A stretch of DNA of 64,000 bases, from positions 40,374-104,373 of the forward strand of contig NZ_MRTH01000029.1 in NCBI RefSeq assembly GCF_001956045.1, read 5' to 3'. The notes beneath the pieces are model-generated. The model was given only the letters and a program-made list of their open reading frames with translations. It searched no databases and was not told the origin of the DNA. This document shows, piece by piece, positions 1-9,535 of the stretch (positions are counted from its first letter, which is position 1; each line of letters opens with the position of its first letter). This DNA is from Paenibacillus sp. FSL H7-0331 (GTDB lineage: Bacteria > Bacillota > Bacilli > Paenibacillales > NBRC-103111). The translations under genes and the position numbers were made by a program.

Positions 1-448
1 CGAGCATTTGCCCCAATGTGTTGTAGACGCTGATCGTACCAATTGCCTTGGTCGTTTCATCCTTCTTGTAATAGCTGGTAAACAGGATTGTAAAATCAAC
101 CCAGGTCGCAGCCGCTGCGCCCGCCAATGCACGCAGGATCAAGATCCAGGTCACACTGTTAGTCACCAGTATACCTGCCCCGGCCAGCACCGAGAATAAG
201 AGCCCGAATGTAATAAACAGCTTTCTTTTATGAAATCGGTCGGACATGATCCCTACTGGGATACGCAGCAGCATTTGGCTGAAACCGTACATACCGACAA
301 TCAGGCCGGCCATTTTATGCGAGGCACCTAGCTCCTCCACATAGGCTGTCAATATCGGCACACAGGTGTACATCGAAAACCAGAATAATAACGTCACGGC
401 ACAAAACAAGGGAATACGGTAAGAACGTGGGGCAGCTGCCGAAGTCAT
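1..448 (-). CDS. MFS transporter, N-terminal part (runs off the window)
   Basis: Only about the first 149 codons are present; the C-terminus lies beyond base 1. The ATG at 446-448 follows a purine-rich GGAGACC stretch. The translation shows a short polar N-terminus, a first membrane helix, and the motif GIMSDRFHKRK between helices 2 and 3, which is the major facilitator motif A. Further hydrophobic helices follow. Such proteins are 12-helix proton-coupled exporters of drugs or small molecules; the substrate cannot be told from this piece. Family call is firm, function is inferred. The ORF is open to the window edge. Confidence 0.8.
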   Translation of the reverse strand, partial: MTSAAAPRSYRIPLFCAVTLLFWFSMYTCVPILTAYVEELGASHKMAGLIVGMYGFSQMLLRIPVGIMSDRFHKRKLFITFGLLFSVLAGAGILVTNSVTWILILRALAGAAAATWVDFTILFTSYYKKDETTKAIGTISVYNTLGQML

Positions 449-620
449 GCGGTCTCCTTTCGGTAAAGCTATGATCTATTACCTCGAATCATACCTAATA
501 TAACCGATGGAAGGAAGAGCTGAAATAATGATCAGTTGGTATGGATAATATTGCAAGTTACGCATGGGTAACTATGAAATGATTATAGCATGCACTTAGG
601 CAATTACTTATCGGGTGTGA

Positions 621-1016
621 GAGATATTCGTTGTACCCGCACTGCGCGGAGTTGCAACATCATCCTCGCAATTTTTCAGATCCATTGGAGGTACCATCGG
701 TGTCAGTGTGCTCGGAGTGCTGCTTACTCAGCAAATGGCTGCAGGATTGGGCACATTAAGCCCGTCCATGACTGGCACTACTGCGGAACAGCTTCAGCAC
801 TTTACTGATCCGCAGGTGCTTCTAGACTCCAATTCACGAGCTGCATTACCTGCTGAAATTCTGCACACACTTCAACAAATATTCAGTGATGCCTTGAACC
901 TCGTATTTCTTGTTGGTGCCATTCTGATCGTTGTCAGCCTCATCGCCAGTATTCTGATCGGTCCGGCCAGATTGGTTCCAAAGTCGGTCACAACCAAGCA
1001 GAACTTAACGCAATAG
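621..1016 (+). pseudogene. remnant of a DHA2 (EmrB/QacA-type) MFS transporter, C-terminal end
   Basis: The reading frame ending at 1016 is open from just after a stop at 618-620, but no suitable start or ribosome site precedes it. Its translation contains RGVATSSSQFFRSIGG followed by TIGVSVLGVLL, the conserved helix-11/12 signature of 14-helix DHA2 drug exporters, then a final hydrophobic helix and a short polar tail. About 130 residues of the roughly 480 expected remain; everything upstream is missing. I read it as the 3' scrap of a deleted exporter gene. A short protein could start at the in-frame ATG at 708, but it would have a single helix and no known role. Confidence 0.65.
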
Positions 1017-1043
1017 CAACTACAATTCATCCCTCTATCCGTT

Positions 1044-2465
1044 TCACTGCGGAGGGTTAGCACCCGGTGCTGGCAGCCAGTGAAATGGAGTTGTATCGAA
1101 AAACAAATCCGGATTGACCGGTACATTATGTGCCCAAAATGTAAAGTGAAGATGCGGACCGGTGGAGAAACCCGTAGTACCTACAAGTCCGATGATATCC
1201 CCTTGCTTCACATGATCCCCAGCCTTCACGCGGAGCTCGGACAAATGCGCATATTGCGAAAACAAGCCCATGCCATGATCGATGTAAATCGAGTTTCCTG
1301 TTAAATAGAGCAGTTCCGACAAGGCAACTATGCCATCATTTGTCGCTTTGATCGGCGTCCCCTCCTTGGCTGCGAGATCTAGCGCGCGATGACTGCTATC
1401 GAATTTCCCATTTACATAGCGGGTATAGCCATAGGGTGTTGTTAAAATCCCTTCTATCGGCTTAATAAAGTTCGTGCTGAACAGAAACTCGCCTTGAGAC
1501 TCACTCCGTACTTTATCGATTTTCTTCTGATCATCCTCAATACGTTTGGTTTCCTGCTTCATGGTTTCCATTTGCTTGGTGACCTGCAGGTATTGAGTTT
1601 GGAACTTTTTGGCCTTGATGGTTAGCATGCTGTCACCAATCGGGTAGCTACCCGTCTTGATCGCAAGCGACATCGGCAAATAAGTGAAATAGCCTGCACC
1701 GAAGGGCTCCAGCTTGTAGGTCTTCCCTTCCCATGTAATTTCTCCCGGCTGTCCATGCCGTACGAGTACCACATCCCCTGGTGAGGCTGTTTCCGGCAGC
1801 ACCGCCCACTGGGCCTCCATGGTCTTTTGTGCGGTTTCCTGCTCATTATAGAAAGCCGCCTCTTTCACAGCTGCCTGTATTCGCACACGCTCCGCATCCA
1901 TTTCCTTGGCCATATCCGCTGTCACCTTAGGATGCCAGGTCGCACCCCCGTCAATCGTCACCCACAGCGGCGCCTCTGCATTCGTCCCATTCTCCAGCTG
2001 TACCCAACCTACATTGCGGGTCAGAAACTGCGATTTGAGCACCTTATAATCTGTGGACTGTACATGTATGACAGACGGGTTCTGCTCCTTGCCGCTCATC
2101 CAGCTTACCGTATCATCACTTACACCAACGGACTCTGAAGACAACACAGCATTAGTAGAAGAATCGGACGCAGACGCCAGCCAATGGACACCGCCATCCT
2201 TGGTAGTCATCATTCCATCGGTGTAACGGGCCCAGCCCTGAGTCAAGTTATCCATGTGAAAATCGAGCAATTCCCGTTTCTTAACCTCGGCTTTGGGGTT
2301 AACCGCCGTAACGGAGCCGCTCGCATCTGGTGCCATTACCGGAGACCGAAACCATACTATGACAGCCGCACATACCAATACACTCAATACCCCTAAACCT
2401 ATCCGATATCGGATCGAAGGCTTCCCGGCGGCACGCTTGTGTACGGCTTTTCTCTCAAGCTTCAT
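1044..2465 (-). CDS. membrane-anchored M23 family metallopeptidase
   Basis: 473 residues. A basic N-terminus and one hydrophobic helix (about residues 22-44) anchor an extracytoplasmic protein. The middle has two copies of a W..T.DGG.HW-like pattern (TKDGGVHWL and TIDGGATWH), resembling BNR/YCF48-type beta-propeller repeats, then a coiled-coil stretch rich in Lys, Gln and Glu (about 300-335). The C-terminal third is a LytM/M23 domain with the zinc ligands in SHRALD and HLHF and the glycine-rich GLVGTTG core. M23 enzymes cut peptide cross-links in peptidoglycan. The likely role is cell-wall remodelling, with the repeat region possibly binding a partner. It is convergent with the preceding remnant and divergent from the oxidase at 2742. 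Confidence 0.85.
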   Translation of the reverse strand: MKLERKAVHKRAAGKPSIRYRIGLGVLSVLVCAAVIVWFRSPVMAPDASGSVTAVNPKAEVKKRELLDFHMDNLTQGWARYTDGMMTTKDGGVHWLASASDSSTNAVLSSESVGVSDDTVSWMSGKEQNPSVIHVQSTDYKVLKSQFLTRNVGWVQLENGTNAEAPLWVTIDGGATWHPKVTADMAKEMDAERVRIQAAVKEAAFYNEQETAQKTMEAQWAVLPETASPGDVVLVRHGQPGEITWEGKTYKLEPFGAGYFTYLPMSLAIKTGSYPIGDSMLTIKAKKFQTQYLQVTKQMETMKQETKRIEDDQKKIDKVRSESQGEFLFSTNFIKPIEGILTTPYGYTRYVNGKFDSSHRALDLAAKEGTPIKATNDGIVALSELLYLTGNSIYIDHGMGLFSQYAHLSELRVKAGDHVKQGDIIGLVGTTGFSTGPHLHFTFWAHNVPVNPDLFFDTTPFHWLPAPGANPPQ

Positions 2466-2741
2466 CTACGTTATCTCTCCTCACCTGCGGGAAGGGCTGT
2501 TCACCCGCTATTTCCGATTTCCCTTCCTCTATATTACGATATTCCCATTTCGGTTGCCATGACTTCTTGTACAACCCTCATGAAGGTGCAAGCATATAAA
2601 AGTAGATTTTGTCAAGTATTTTTCATGAAAATAGTTTCAGTAAGTGAGAGAAATGGTTAAAAGTTGTATGTATCCATTACATTTCCTACCACTTGGCAGC
2701 TATTATAGATGATTACCATTAATGAAGAGGGGGGACTTACG

Positions 2742-3998
2742 ATGCAAATCAACAATTCCCACAAATTACACAGCGGCAGCCTCTACTGGCCGACAACTTT
2801 GTCGCATGTACCCAGCTATCCGGCTTTACAAGGACATATCACAACCGAGGTTGCTATTATTGGGGGCGGCATCACAGGTGCATTATGTGCAGCCGTCCTA
2901 GCAAGAGCCGGCATTCCGGCCGTATTGGTTGAGAGTCAGCGTGTAGCTTCAGGAAGTACGGCCGCGAATACAGGGCTGCTGCAGTTTTCGAATGATAAAA
3001 TGTTAAGTGAGCTTGCCGATAAAATTGGTGAAACGGACGCTGTCCAGTTTTATGGAGAATGCCGCAAAGCTTTAACCCGTCTGTACAAGCTCGCGGATGA
3101 AATCCCCTACGATACAGGATTTCATGTACGCAGCAGCTTGTACTGTGCCAGTACATCCAGCGATGTTCCGCGATTGTTCAAGGAATATTCGATGCTGCGA
3201 AAGCACGGCTTTCCTGTCGAATGGGGCTCACCGCATAATACAGGCCACCACCTGCCGATCCGCAAACCCGCCGCACTCGTGACACATGGGGATGCAGAAA
3301 TCAATCCGATCCGATTTGTTCACGGTTTAATTGCCGAGGCTGCACATAAAAGCGCACATATCTATGAAAACACCGTAGTAGAGGGCGTCCAACGAATGGG
3401 TGACAAGTTCGTGATTACGACAGATTTTGGCGAAATTATCGCCAGTCGTGTTGTACGCGCCGTCAGCGATGTCCCGGGAATTGAAAGCTCCTCACGCATC
3501 AAGCCGATCCTCAAACGCTCCTATGCTCTGGTCACCCCTGCAAATTCACTACCCGCTTCGTGGCCTTACGATTGTATGATGTGGGAAACAGCACGTCCCT
3601 ACTTTTATTTCCGGACCACACCCGATCGGAGAATTATTGCAGGTGGTATGGATGAGGATCAAGCCGATCCGGTATCCGATGCAAACTTTCTGCTTAATCG
3701 CACCAGGCTGCTGCTTGAAGAGCTTAGGGGACTATTTCCCGATAAACAATGGGAGGCTGAGTACGCTTGGTGTGGAACCTTCGGTGAATCGGCGGATGAT
3801 CTTCCCTTTCTCGGAGAAACTTCCGAGCAGCCCGGAATTTTTCATGCCTTGTCCTGCGGAGGCAATGGCACGGTCTACAGTATGATCGCTGCAGAGATGC
3901 TGCGTAACCGCATCTTAGGGCTAGAGCACCCTATGCTTGCTCTGCTCTCACCTGAACGTCCTGCCCATCCAAACAGCTCTGCCGTCAATACCATTTAA
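2742..3998 (+). CDS. FAD-dependent oxidoreductase of the DAO (DadA/PuuB-like) family
   Basis: 418 residues from the ATG at 2742, chosen because GAAGAGGGGGG lies just upstream; an in-frame ATG at 2709 has no such site. The N-terminus carries the dinucleotide-binding fold IIGGGITGALCA ending in a Glu (LVES), followed by the substrate-domain pattern STAANTGLLQ. Near the C-terminus DDLPFLG and GGNGTVYSM match the FAD-closing motif of D-amino-acid/sarcosine/gamma-glutamylputrescine oxidases. The enzyme should oxidise an amine or amino acid with FAD in the cytoplasm; the exact substrate is not evident. It stands alone with its own terminator (4035-4067). No signal peptide or Rieske domain is present. 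Confidence 0.85.
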   Translation: MQINNSHKLHSGSLYWPTTLSHVPSYPALQGHITTEVAIIGGGITGALCAAVLARAGIPAVLVESQRVASGSTAANTGLLQFSNDKMLSELADKIGETDAVQFYGECRKALTRLYKLADEIPYDTGFHVRSSLYCASTSSDVPRLFKEYSMLRKHGFPVEWGSPHNTGHHLPIRKPAALVTHGDAEINPIRFVHGLIAEAAHKSAHIYENTVVEGVQRMGDKFVITTDFGEIIASRVVRAVSDVPGIESSSRIKPILKRSYALVTPANSLPASWPYDCMMWETARPYFYFRTTPDRRIIAGGMDEDQADPVSDANFLLNRTRLLLEELRGLFPDKQWEAEYAWCGTFGESADDLPFLGETSEQPGIFHALSCGGNGTVYSMIAAEMLRNRILGLEHPMLALLSPERPAHPNSSAVNTI

Positions 3999-4034
3999 AC
4001 ACAAGTCACAAAAAGCTGGCTTTCACATTCATCC

Positions 4035-4067
4035 GAGACATGTCGTATCCGGCATCGTCTCTTTTTT
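4035..4067 (+). terminator. intrinsic terminator of the DAO-family oxidase gene
   Basis: Stem GAGACATGTCG pairs with CGGCATCGTCTC (one bulge), a TAT-rich loop, and a run of six T follows directly. It sits 37 bases after the oxidase stop codon. Confidence 0.7.
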
Positions 4068-4216
4068 ATGTTATGTAATCAACCCCTTTGCAAACTTTCT
4101 GCCATTATTAATTTATTTGAGAAAACAGGAAAATAACGGAGGATATAAGCGAAACATGTCGAATAAGTTCCAATATCTGTGAAATTTACTTACATCAACG
4201 ATAGGTGGCTGCAGCT

Positions 4217-5770
4217 ATGATCCAGACATTATTATCCAATTTGGCACTCCTGACAACTTTTCTTTTTTTCTCCAGCCGATTATTCAAACTCCAACCAACA
4301 GCCCGATCCTCGTCGTTGTCCAATAAAGTCAAGGTGGGTGTCCTACATGGACTGTTCGGCGTTGTACTTATGTATTTTAGTGTGAGTGTTTCACCTCAGA
4401 CATTTTTTGATTTCAGGAACAATACGATCGTCGTTTCTGCCTATTTTGGCGGCCTTTATTCTTCCCTGATAACGACGTTGATCATATCGATTGGACGCTT
4501 ACTGCTGTTTGGAGGCATCAACCCTTCCTCCCTTATGGGGACATTCAACGCCCTAGTGGTTTCCTTCGTATCTGTACTGATTTTTCGAAAAGTAACCCAT
4601 TATTGGAAGGCATGGTTAGGCTCGATTTCCTTAAATATGTTGCTTGCGATATCATCTGTCACTATCCTATTACCCGCACAAAGCGCTGAAATATTACCTT
4701 GTTATTTGCCAATGGTGTTAGCTAGCGGCCTGCTGGCGGCTTATTTGATCCGCTTTCTTGAAAAGTCCGATCAATTGCTCGTTACGGTTGAACAAAACGA
4801 ACAACGCTACCGCAGCCTGTTTACGTTATATGATACGCTTCTCCATGCTGCACAAGATGTTGCCATTATCGCAACGGATACCAAAGGTATTATTCATCTC
4901 TACAACACAGGAGCACAACGACTTTTCGGGTATCAGGCGGAGGAGTTGATTGGCAAGCATACACCTTATGTACTGCACCTGCCATCCGAAATACAGGAGT
5001 ACAGCGAGCAATTAAGCCGTCTGCACAAGCGTCCGATTGAAGGATTTGAGGTCCTGGTCGATTTCTCCCAACATTCGGACTCTCAACAAAAAGAATGGAC
5101 CTACGTACGCAAAGACGGAAGCCACCTGCATGTCAATATGATTGTCAGCTCCATTAAAGATCAGGATCATCAAATTACCGGTTATCTGGGCATAGGTACG
5201 GATATTACGGAAAAGAAGCAGGCGGAGGAAAAACTGCTGGAGGCCAACCGTATTTTGCACCAGCTTTCCATGATTGACGGGTTAACGGAAATTGCCAACC
5301 GACGATCCTTTGAGGAAAATTTGGAACGTGAGTGGAAAAGAGCGGAGCGCAGCTCGGAGGTGTTATCCTTAATTATGTTTGATATTGATTATTTCAAGCT
5401 GTATAACGATACCTATGGTCATCTGGGCGGTGACTTTTGTTTGAAACGGGTAGCTTCCATAGCCCAAAAATCACTTTACCGAAAGCCTGATTTTGTCGCA
5501 CGTTATGGCGGTGAAGAATTCGGAATTATTTTACCTCAAACGAATGGACAGGATGCCTTTCTGATCGCAGAGAGAATTAGAGAAGCGGTTGAAGCGGAAG
5601 CCATTCAGCATAAAGGCTCGTCGGTAAAGAGCGTCGTGACGATTAGTGTTGGAGTAGCCACGATGATTCCTTATCCGCAGATGGACAAGGAATCATTGAT
5701 CAGTAAGGCGGACAAGGCTCTGTATCAGGCTAAGCAGGAGGGGCGGAATCAAGTCAGAAGCTTCACTTAA
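4217..5770 (+). CDS. membrane diguanylate cyclase (5TMR-LYT, PAS and GGDEF domains)
   Basis: 517 residues from the ATG at 4217 (AGGTGG upstream); a GTG at 4205 is an alternative adding four residues. Order: five to six membrane helices (about 5-185) resembling the 5TM-5TMR_LYT sensory module (YFGGLYSSLITTL); a PAS domain (about 205-335, with TDTKGIIHLYN and the PAC tail GYLGIGTDIT); and a GGDEF domain (about 350-515). The active loop reads RYGGEEF, which is catalytically intact, and RKPD five residues before it fits the product-inhibition I-site. It should make cyclic di-GMP from GTP in response to a membrane or PAS signal, affecting motility, biofilm or sporulation. Convergent with the kinase gene at 5790. 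Confidence 0.9.
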   Translation: MIQTLLSNLALLTTFLFFSSRLFKLQPTARSSSLSNKVKVGVLHGLFGVVLMYFSVSVSPQTFFDFRNNTIVVSAYFGGLYSSLITTLIISIGRLLLFGGINPSSLMGTFNALVVSFVSVLIFRKVTHYWKAWLGSISLNMLLAISSVTILLPAQSAEILPCYLPMVLASGLLAAYLIRFLEKSDQLLVTVEQNEQRYRSLFTLYDTLLHAAQDVAIIATDTKGIIHLYNTGAQRLFGYQAEELIGKHTPYVLHLPSEIQEYSEQLSRLHKRPIEGFEVLVDFSQHSDSQQKEWTYVRKDGSHLHVNMIVSSIKDQDHQITGYLGIGTDITEKKQAEEKLLEANRILHQLSMIDGLTEIANRRSFEENLEREWKRAERSSEVLSLIMFDIDYFKLYNDTYGHLGGDFCLKRVASIAQKSLYRKPDFVARYGGEEFGIILPQTNGQDAFLIAERIREAVEAEAIQHKGSSVKSVVTISVGVATMIPYPQMDKESLISKADKALYQAKQEGRNQVRSFT

Positions 5771-5789
5771 GGCCTGTTCTTGACCTCCC

Positions 5790-6875
5790 TTATTCCGGGG
5801 ATTGCGGTTGTGGTTGTTCTGCTGTCTCCGGCAATTTAACAGTAATGGTCGTTCCTGTCCCCAGCTTGCTCTCGACAGTAATCGCTCCTTGATGCATCTC
5901 TATAATCCTGTGTACGATAGATAAGCCCAGTCCGCTGCCGCTGACCGATCGGTTCCTTGATACATCCGCTTTAAAAAAACGTTCGAAGATTCGTGTCTGA
6001 TCCTCTTCGGCAATCCCGATACCGGTATCGGAAATGCTGACTAGAACTTGATCCTGTTCCTTCTCCAAGCGAACCGTAATCGTACCGCCATCCGGTGTAA
6101 ACTTGATACTGTTATACAATAAATTAACCCATACCTGACTCAACAGCTCCTCATCTGCGACAATCTCCATATCAACCAGCGATACGTCCATGTCGATCTT
6201 TTTGCTGAGCCATTGCGGCTCGCAGGCTAATACCAGATTGCGCAGCTGTTTATCAAGCCGATACCGCCCAGGGTTGTAAGGATAATGCTCAGATTCCAGC
6301 GAGGTCAGTTTCAGCAGGTTGTCGCTTAACCTGGATAAGCGTCTGCTCTCTGTCTCGATAATGTGCAAATAATGCCTTCTCGCGTCCTCGCTAAGATGAT
6401 CTTGCTGCAGCGCCTGCGCAAAGCCGTTGATGCTCGTAAGCGGTGATTGGATTTCGTGCGATACATTGGAGATAAATTCCTGGCGCATGGCCTCCATATG
6501 CTTTAATTGCTGCGCCATATGGTTGATGCTGTCGACGAACACTTCGAAGTGACCTTGATGGCGGCTCGTCTTGTCCAGACTGACATTAAAATTCCCTTGA
6601 CTTATTTGCCTCATAGCCTCCATCACCACATGAATAAAGTGCATCTGCTTGGGCCTTGTTGTGAAGCCGATGATGAGAATAATAGATATCGCGAACATCG
6701 ATCCCAGCGCCACGTTAATGAGCTGACTGATCAGGTCCGGTACCTCTATACCCCTATACGCATAAAACCAGGAGGTAATCGCATACGCCAGAGCACAACA
6801 GGACACCTCAGTCAGCAGTGCCACAAGCGTACCCAGCACGCCCTTTGCAAAATGCCGCAGCCTCTCCTTCTTCAC
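5790..6875 (-). CDS. sensor histidine kinase with short extracellular loop
   Basis: 361 residues, GTG start at 6875 overlapping the regulator's stop by four bases, so the pair is translationally coupled. Two N-terminal membrane helices enclose only about 20 external residues, then a HAMP segment (about 85-140), a HisKA domain with phospho-acceptor His in FISNVSHEIQSPL, and a HATPase domain with the N-box NLLYNSIKFTPDGG, DTGIGI and GSGLGLSIV. All catalytic boxes are present. The tiny sensor loop suggests it senses in the membrane or through a partner. The regulator resembles Staphylococcus HssR, but this kinase lacks the large external domain of HssS, so the signal is open. Directly downstream of a BmrA-type exporter. 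Confidence 0.9.
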   Translation of the reverse strand: MKKERLRHFAKGVLGTLVALLTEVSCCALAYAITSWFYAYRGIEVPDLISQLINVALGSMFAISIILIIGFTTRPKQMHFIHVVMEAMRQISQGNFNVSLDKTSRHQGHFEVFVDSINHMAQQLKHMEAMRQEFISNVSHEIQSPLTSINGFAQALQQDHLSEDARRHYLHIIETESRRLSRLSDNLLKLTSLESEHYPYNPGRYRLDKQLRNLVLACEPQWLSKKIDMDVSLVDMEIVADEELLSQVWVNLLYNSIKFTPDGGTITVRLEKEQDQVLVSISDTGIGIAEEDQTRIFERFFKADVSRNRSVSGSGLGLSIVHRIIEMHQGAITVESKLGTGTTITVKLPETAEQPQPQSPE

Positions 6876-7546
6876 CTTTCACCCTCCAGCCTGTACCCCA
6901 GCCCGCGGATCGTGCTGATTTTGAATAGTGGATCCCCATCTGTAAATCGCTCTCTGATGCGGTTAATATGCACATCCAGTGTACGTTCGTTTCCTTGAAA
7001 ATCGTAACCCCAAATGTCCTCGATCAGCTGCTCCCGTGACAAGGTTCGACCGGGATAGCTGGCCAGCTTGAACAGCAGCTCAAACTCCTTTAAGGGCAGC
7101 GTCAAAGCTTGATCTCCAAGCCTTACCTCGAACGTATGACGATTCATGTAAAGCGTACCAATCTGCACCTCCTGGGAAGCCGCTACCCGGTACCGCTTCA
7201 AGAGCGCCTTCACCCTCGCTACAAGCTCGGCAGGCTCGAATGGCTTAACCAAATAATCGTCGGTTCCAAGCTCGAAGCCTTTCACCTTATGAGTCGTTTC
7301 ACCTTTGGCGGTCAGCATTAAAAGCGGCATGTCGTAGTGCTCCCTCAGCTCTCTGCACAGCTCCCAGCCATCCATATTCGGCATCATAATATCCAGAATC
7401 ACCATATCCGCCTTGGCTCCCTCCAGCTTGAGGAGGGCTTCTCGCCCATCAGCGGCCTCCAGCACATCGAATCCTGCGCGCTGCAAAAACAGGCGCACCA
7501 GCTCACGGATATGCGGATCATCGTCAACAACTAATATCACAGGCAT
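6872..7546 (-). CDS. OmpR-family response regulator (HssR-like)
   Basis: 224 residues. Receiver domain with acidic pair VDDDP, phospho-acceptor Asp in LDIMMPNMDG, and LTAKG and KPFEPAEL with the conserved Thr/Ser and Lys. The C-terminal winged helix holds LPLKEFELLF, WGYDFQGNERTLDVHI and IRGLGYRL. In the linker and winged helix it most resembles HssR-type heme-stress regulators from memory, not from a search. RBS GGGAGGAG lies before the ATG. The gene starts 52 bases after the exporter gene at 7599 on the same strand, so exporter, regulator and kinase could be one transcript, with the system controlling its own exporter. Confidence 0.9.
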   Translation of the reverse strand: MPVILVVDDDPHIRELVRLFLQRAGFDVLEAADGREALLKLEGAKADMVILDIMMPNMDGWELCRELREHYDMPLLMLTAKGETTHKVKGFELGTDDYLVKPFEPAELVARVKALLKRYRVAASQEVQIGTLYMNRHTFEVRLGDQALTLPLKEFELLFKLASYPGRTLSREQLIEDIWGYDFQGNERTLDVHINRIRERFTDGDPLFKISTIRGLGYRLEGER

Positions 7547-7598
7547 CGTGATACTCCTCCCTTGTCATCAGGCTCATCAGACACAGATTCCTCTCGCT

Positions 7599-9350
7599 TT
7601 AAACCAATGGCTGCATACGCAGCTGCTGATCGGCAAAGTCGCGATACAGCGAATGGGACTGATACAGCTCTTCATGTGTGCCACTGCCCGTCACTTTGCC
7701 CTTCTCGATAAATACGATCTGATCAGCATCCACCACGGTCGATAACCGGTGGGCAATCACAATGGTTGTACGGCCCTGCATCACATTTTTCAAGGCCTTC
7801 TGCACAACAACTTCTGACATGCTGTCCAGACTGGAGGTAGCCTCATCCAGCATCAAAATCTGTGGATCACGCAGCAGTGCCCTTGCAATCGCAATTCGCT
7901 GCCGCTGCCCGCCGGAAAGCTTGATCCCCCGCTCCCCAACCTCAGTTTCGTACTGCTTGGGCAGCTCATCTATGAATACATCGGCGTAGGCTAATCGCGC
8001 GGCCTGCTGCAATTCCTGCTCGCTGATTTCCCGCTCCGTGCCGTACGTAATATTATCGCGGATCGTGCCGGCAATTAACGGACTTTCCTGCGACACGTAA
8101 CCGATCTGGCTCCGCCATGACTTCAGGGACATATCATTGACGGATTCCGTGCCCATCCGAATCATCCCGCTCTGCGGCTCATAGAAACGCTCCAGCAGTG
8201 AGAATAGCGTTGTTTTACCACCGCCGCTCGGTCCGACAATGGCCGTCACCTTACCCGGCTCGACCGTTAGACTTATATCTTTGAGCACAGGCTCCCCGGA
8301 CTCGTAGGCATACGATACCTTCTCCAGCCGAATCGCCCGCTGACTGTCCTGCAAGGTAACGCCACTGTCCAGCACTTCTTCATTTACCTTTAAGGTCGCA
8401 ATAATCCGTTCAGTAGCACCCATCGCTTTCTGAAACTGCGTAAAGAAGTTCGATACCTGCGTAATCGGCATGACGATCTGAAACAAATACAACAGAAAGG
8501 CTACCAAATCTCCAGACGTCAGCTCGCCTGAGGATACCCGCAGCCCCCCATAGCCAACGATGGTCACGAACAACAACATCAGCACAAAATACATCAGCGG
8601 TGCAATGAACGCTTGAATCCTGCCCTCACGCAAGCCATATCGGAATAAATGATCGATCCCCTGCTTGCCGTTGTCGTATTCAACCCGTTCTGCGTTCGAT
8701 ACCTTCACCAATCGGATCTCGGTCAATACCCGCCCCAGCACGGCATTGAACTTGCCCGTTTCCTCCTGCAAGCCTTTGGATATCTTGTACATACGGCGTC
8801 CCAAAGGCATCAGGAACAGCATGGAGAGCGGAATGACCATTATAATTAGCAGCGTCATTTTCCAATCGAGATACAGCAGCACCCCTATTGCGCCAATGAT
8901 CGAGATCGAGCCTGTTATGAGATTGGTCAAATTCTCTGTGATCAACCCTTTGACGATACCAGTATCATTAATGATCCGGCTGATCATCTCCCCGGTTTGA
9001 TTCTTATCATAGTAGGCGATCGGCAAATGCAAATGTTTTTTCCACAGCCGATCCCGCAGTGATGCAACCACCGTCTGACCCGCACGGTTCAACAAATAGA
9101 TCGAGATACCCGCAGCAACCGCCTGCATAATAAAAGCCGCAGCCAAACCAATGATATGAATTCGATCTAGTGAGGCCAGTGAAAAGCTATCGACCAAATT
9201 TTTGGTAAATAGCGGAATACTTAATCCAACCAATGTAGAGCCCATGCTCATTGCGAGCGCAATACCCATGAGCAGGAGCGGCGGCTTCGTCTGCCAGATC
9301 AGCTGGATGAACTCTCTCCAGCCACTGGTCCCGTTTGCTTGCTTCATCAT
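7599..9350 (-). CDS. bmrA: BmrA-type homodimeric multidrug ABC exporter
   Basis: 583 residues, a full half-transporter: six membrane helices (about 20-310) fused to an ATPase domain. Walker A is GPSGGGKTT, the signature LSGGQRQR, Walker B ILMLDEATSSLD with intact catalytic Glu, and the H-loop AHRLST. Long stretches agree with remembered B. subtilis BmrA (for example QESPLIAGTIR, VVDADQ). BmrA pumps cationic dyes and antibiotics such as cervimycin C across the membrane using ATP. Two consecutive Met codons start the protein after AAAGGTTG. It is the first gene of a likely three-gene unit with the response regulator and kinase. Confidence 0.88.
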   Translation of the reverse strand: MMKQANGTSGWREFIQLIWQTKPPLLLMGIALAMSMGSTLVGLSIPLFTKNLVDSFSLASLDRIHIIGLAAAFIMQAVAAGISIYLLNRAGQTVVASLRDRLWKKHLHLPIAYYDKNQTGEMISRIINDTGIVKGLITENLTNLITGSISIIGAIGVLLYLDWKMTLLIIMVIPLSMLFLMPLGRRMYKISKGLQEETGKFNAVLGRVLTEIRLVKVSNAERVEYDNGKQGIDHLFRYGLREGRIQAFIAPLMYFVLMLLFVTIVGYGGLRVSSGELTSGDLVAFLLYLFQIVMPITQVSNFFTQFQKAMGATERIIATLKVNEEVLDSGVTLQDSQRAIRLEKVSYAYESGEPVLKDISLTVEPGKVTAIVGPSGGGKTTLFSLLERFYEPQSGMIRMGTESVNDMSLKSWRSQIGYVSQESPLIAGTIRDNITYGTEREISEQELQQAARLAYADVFIDELPKQYETEVGERGIKLSGGQRQRIAIARALLRDPQILMLDEATSSLDSMSEVVVQKALKNVMQGRTTIVIAHRLSTVVDADQIVFIEKGKVTGSGTHEELYQSHSLYRDFADQQLRMQPLV

Positions 9351-9456
9351 ATATCAACCTTTCCCTATCCATCTGGATTCGTTAAGAAGAACATACCCTA
9401 TTTATATAAACACAATGTAAACGACAATTCCACATCTGGCCCAGCTACCCCATCAT

Positions 9457-9483
9457 GATTAATAAAAGCTGCTTTCGGGTAAT
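9457..9483 (+). promoter_or_regulatory. possible SigB-type promoter before csbD-like gene
   Basis: GATTAA, 15 bases, GGGTAA resembles the general-stress consensus GTTTAA-N12-15-GGGWAW with one mismatch. CsbD genes are SigB targets in B. subtilis. Many Paenibacillus lack a classic SigB, so this is a weak call. Confidence 0.3.
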
Positions 9484-9535
9484 AGTATCTTGAGCAGAAC
9501 GATGATCCATTCAAACTATAAAAGGAGTGATTACG

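Noticed and set aside
4156..4182. Eight-codon ORF with GGAGG upstream of the GGDEF gene
   Set aside because: Spacing of 12 bases and trivial length; no terminator or hairpin after it to suggest attenuation.
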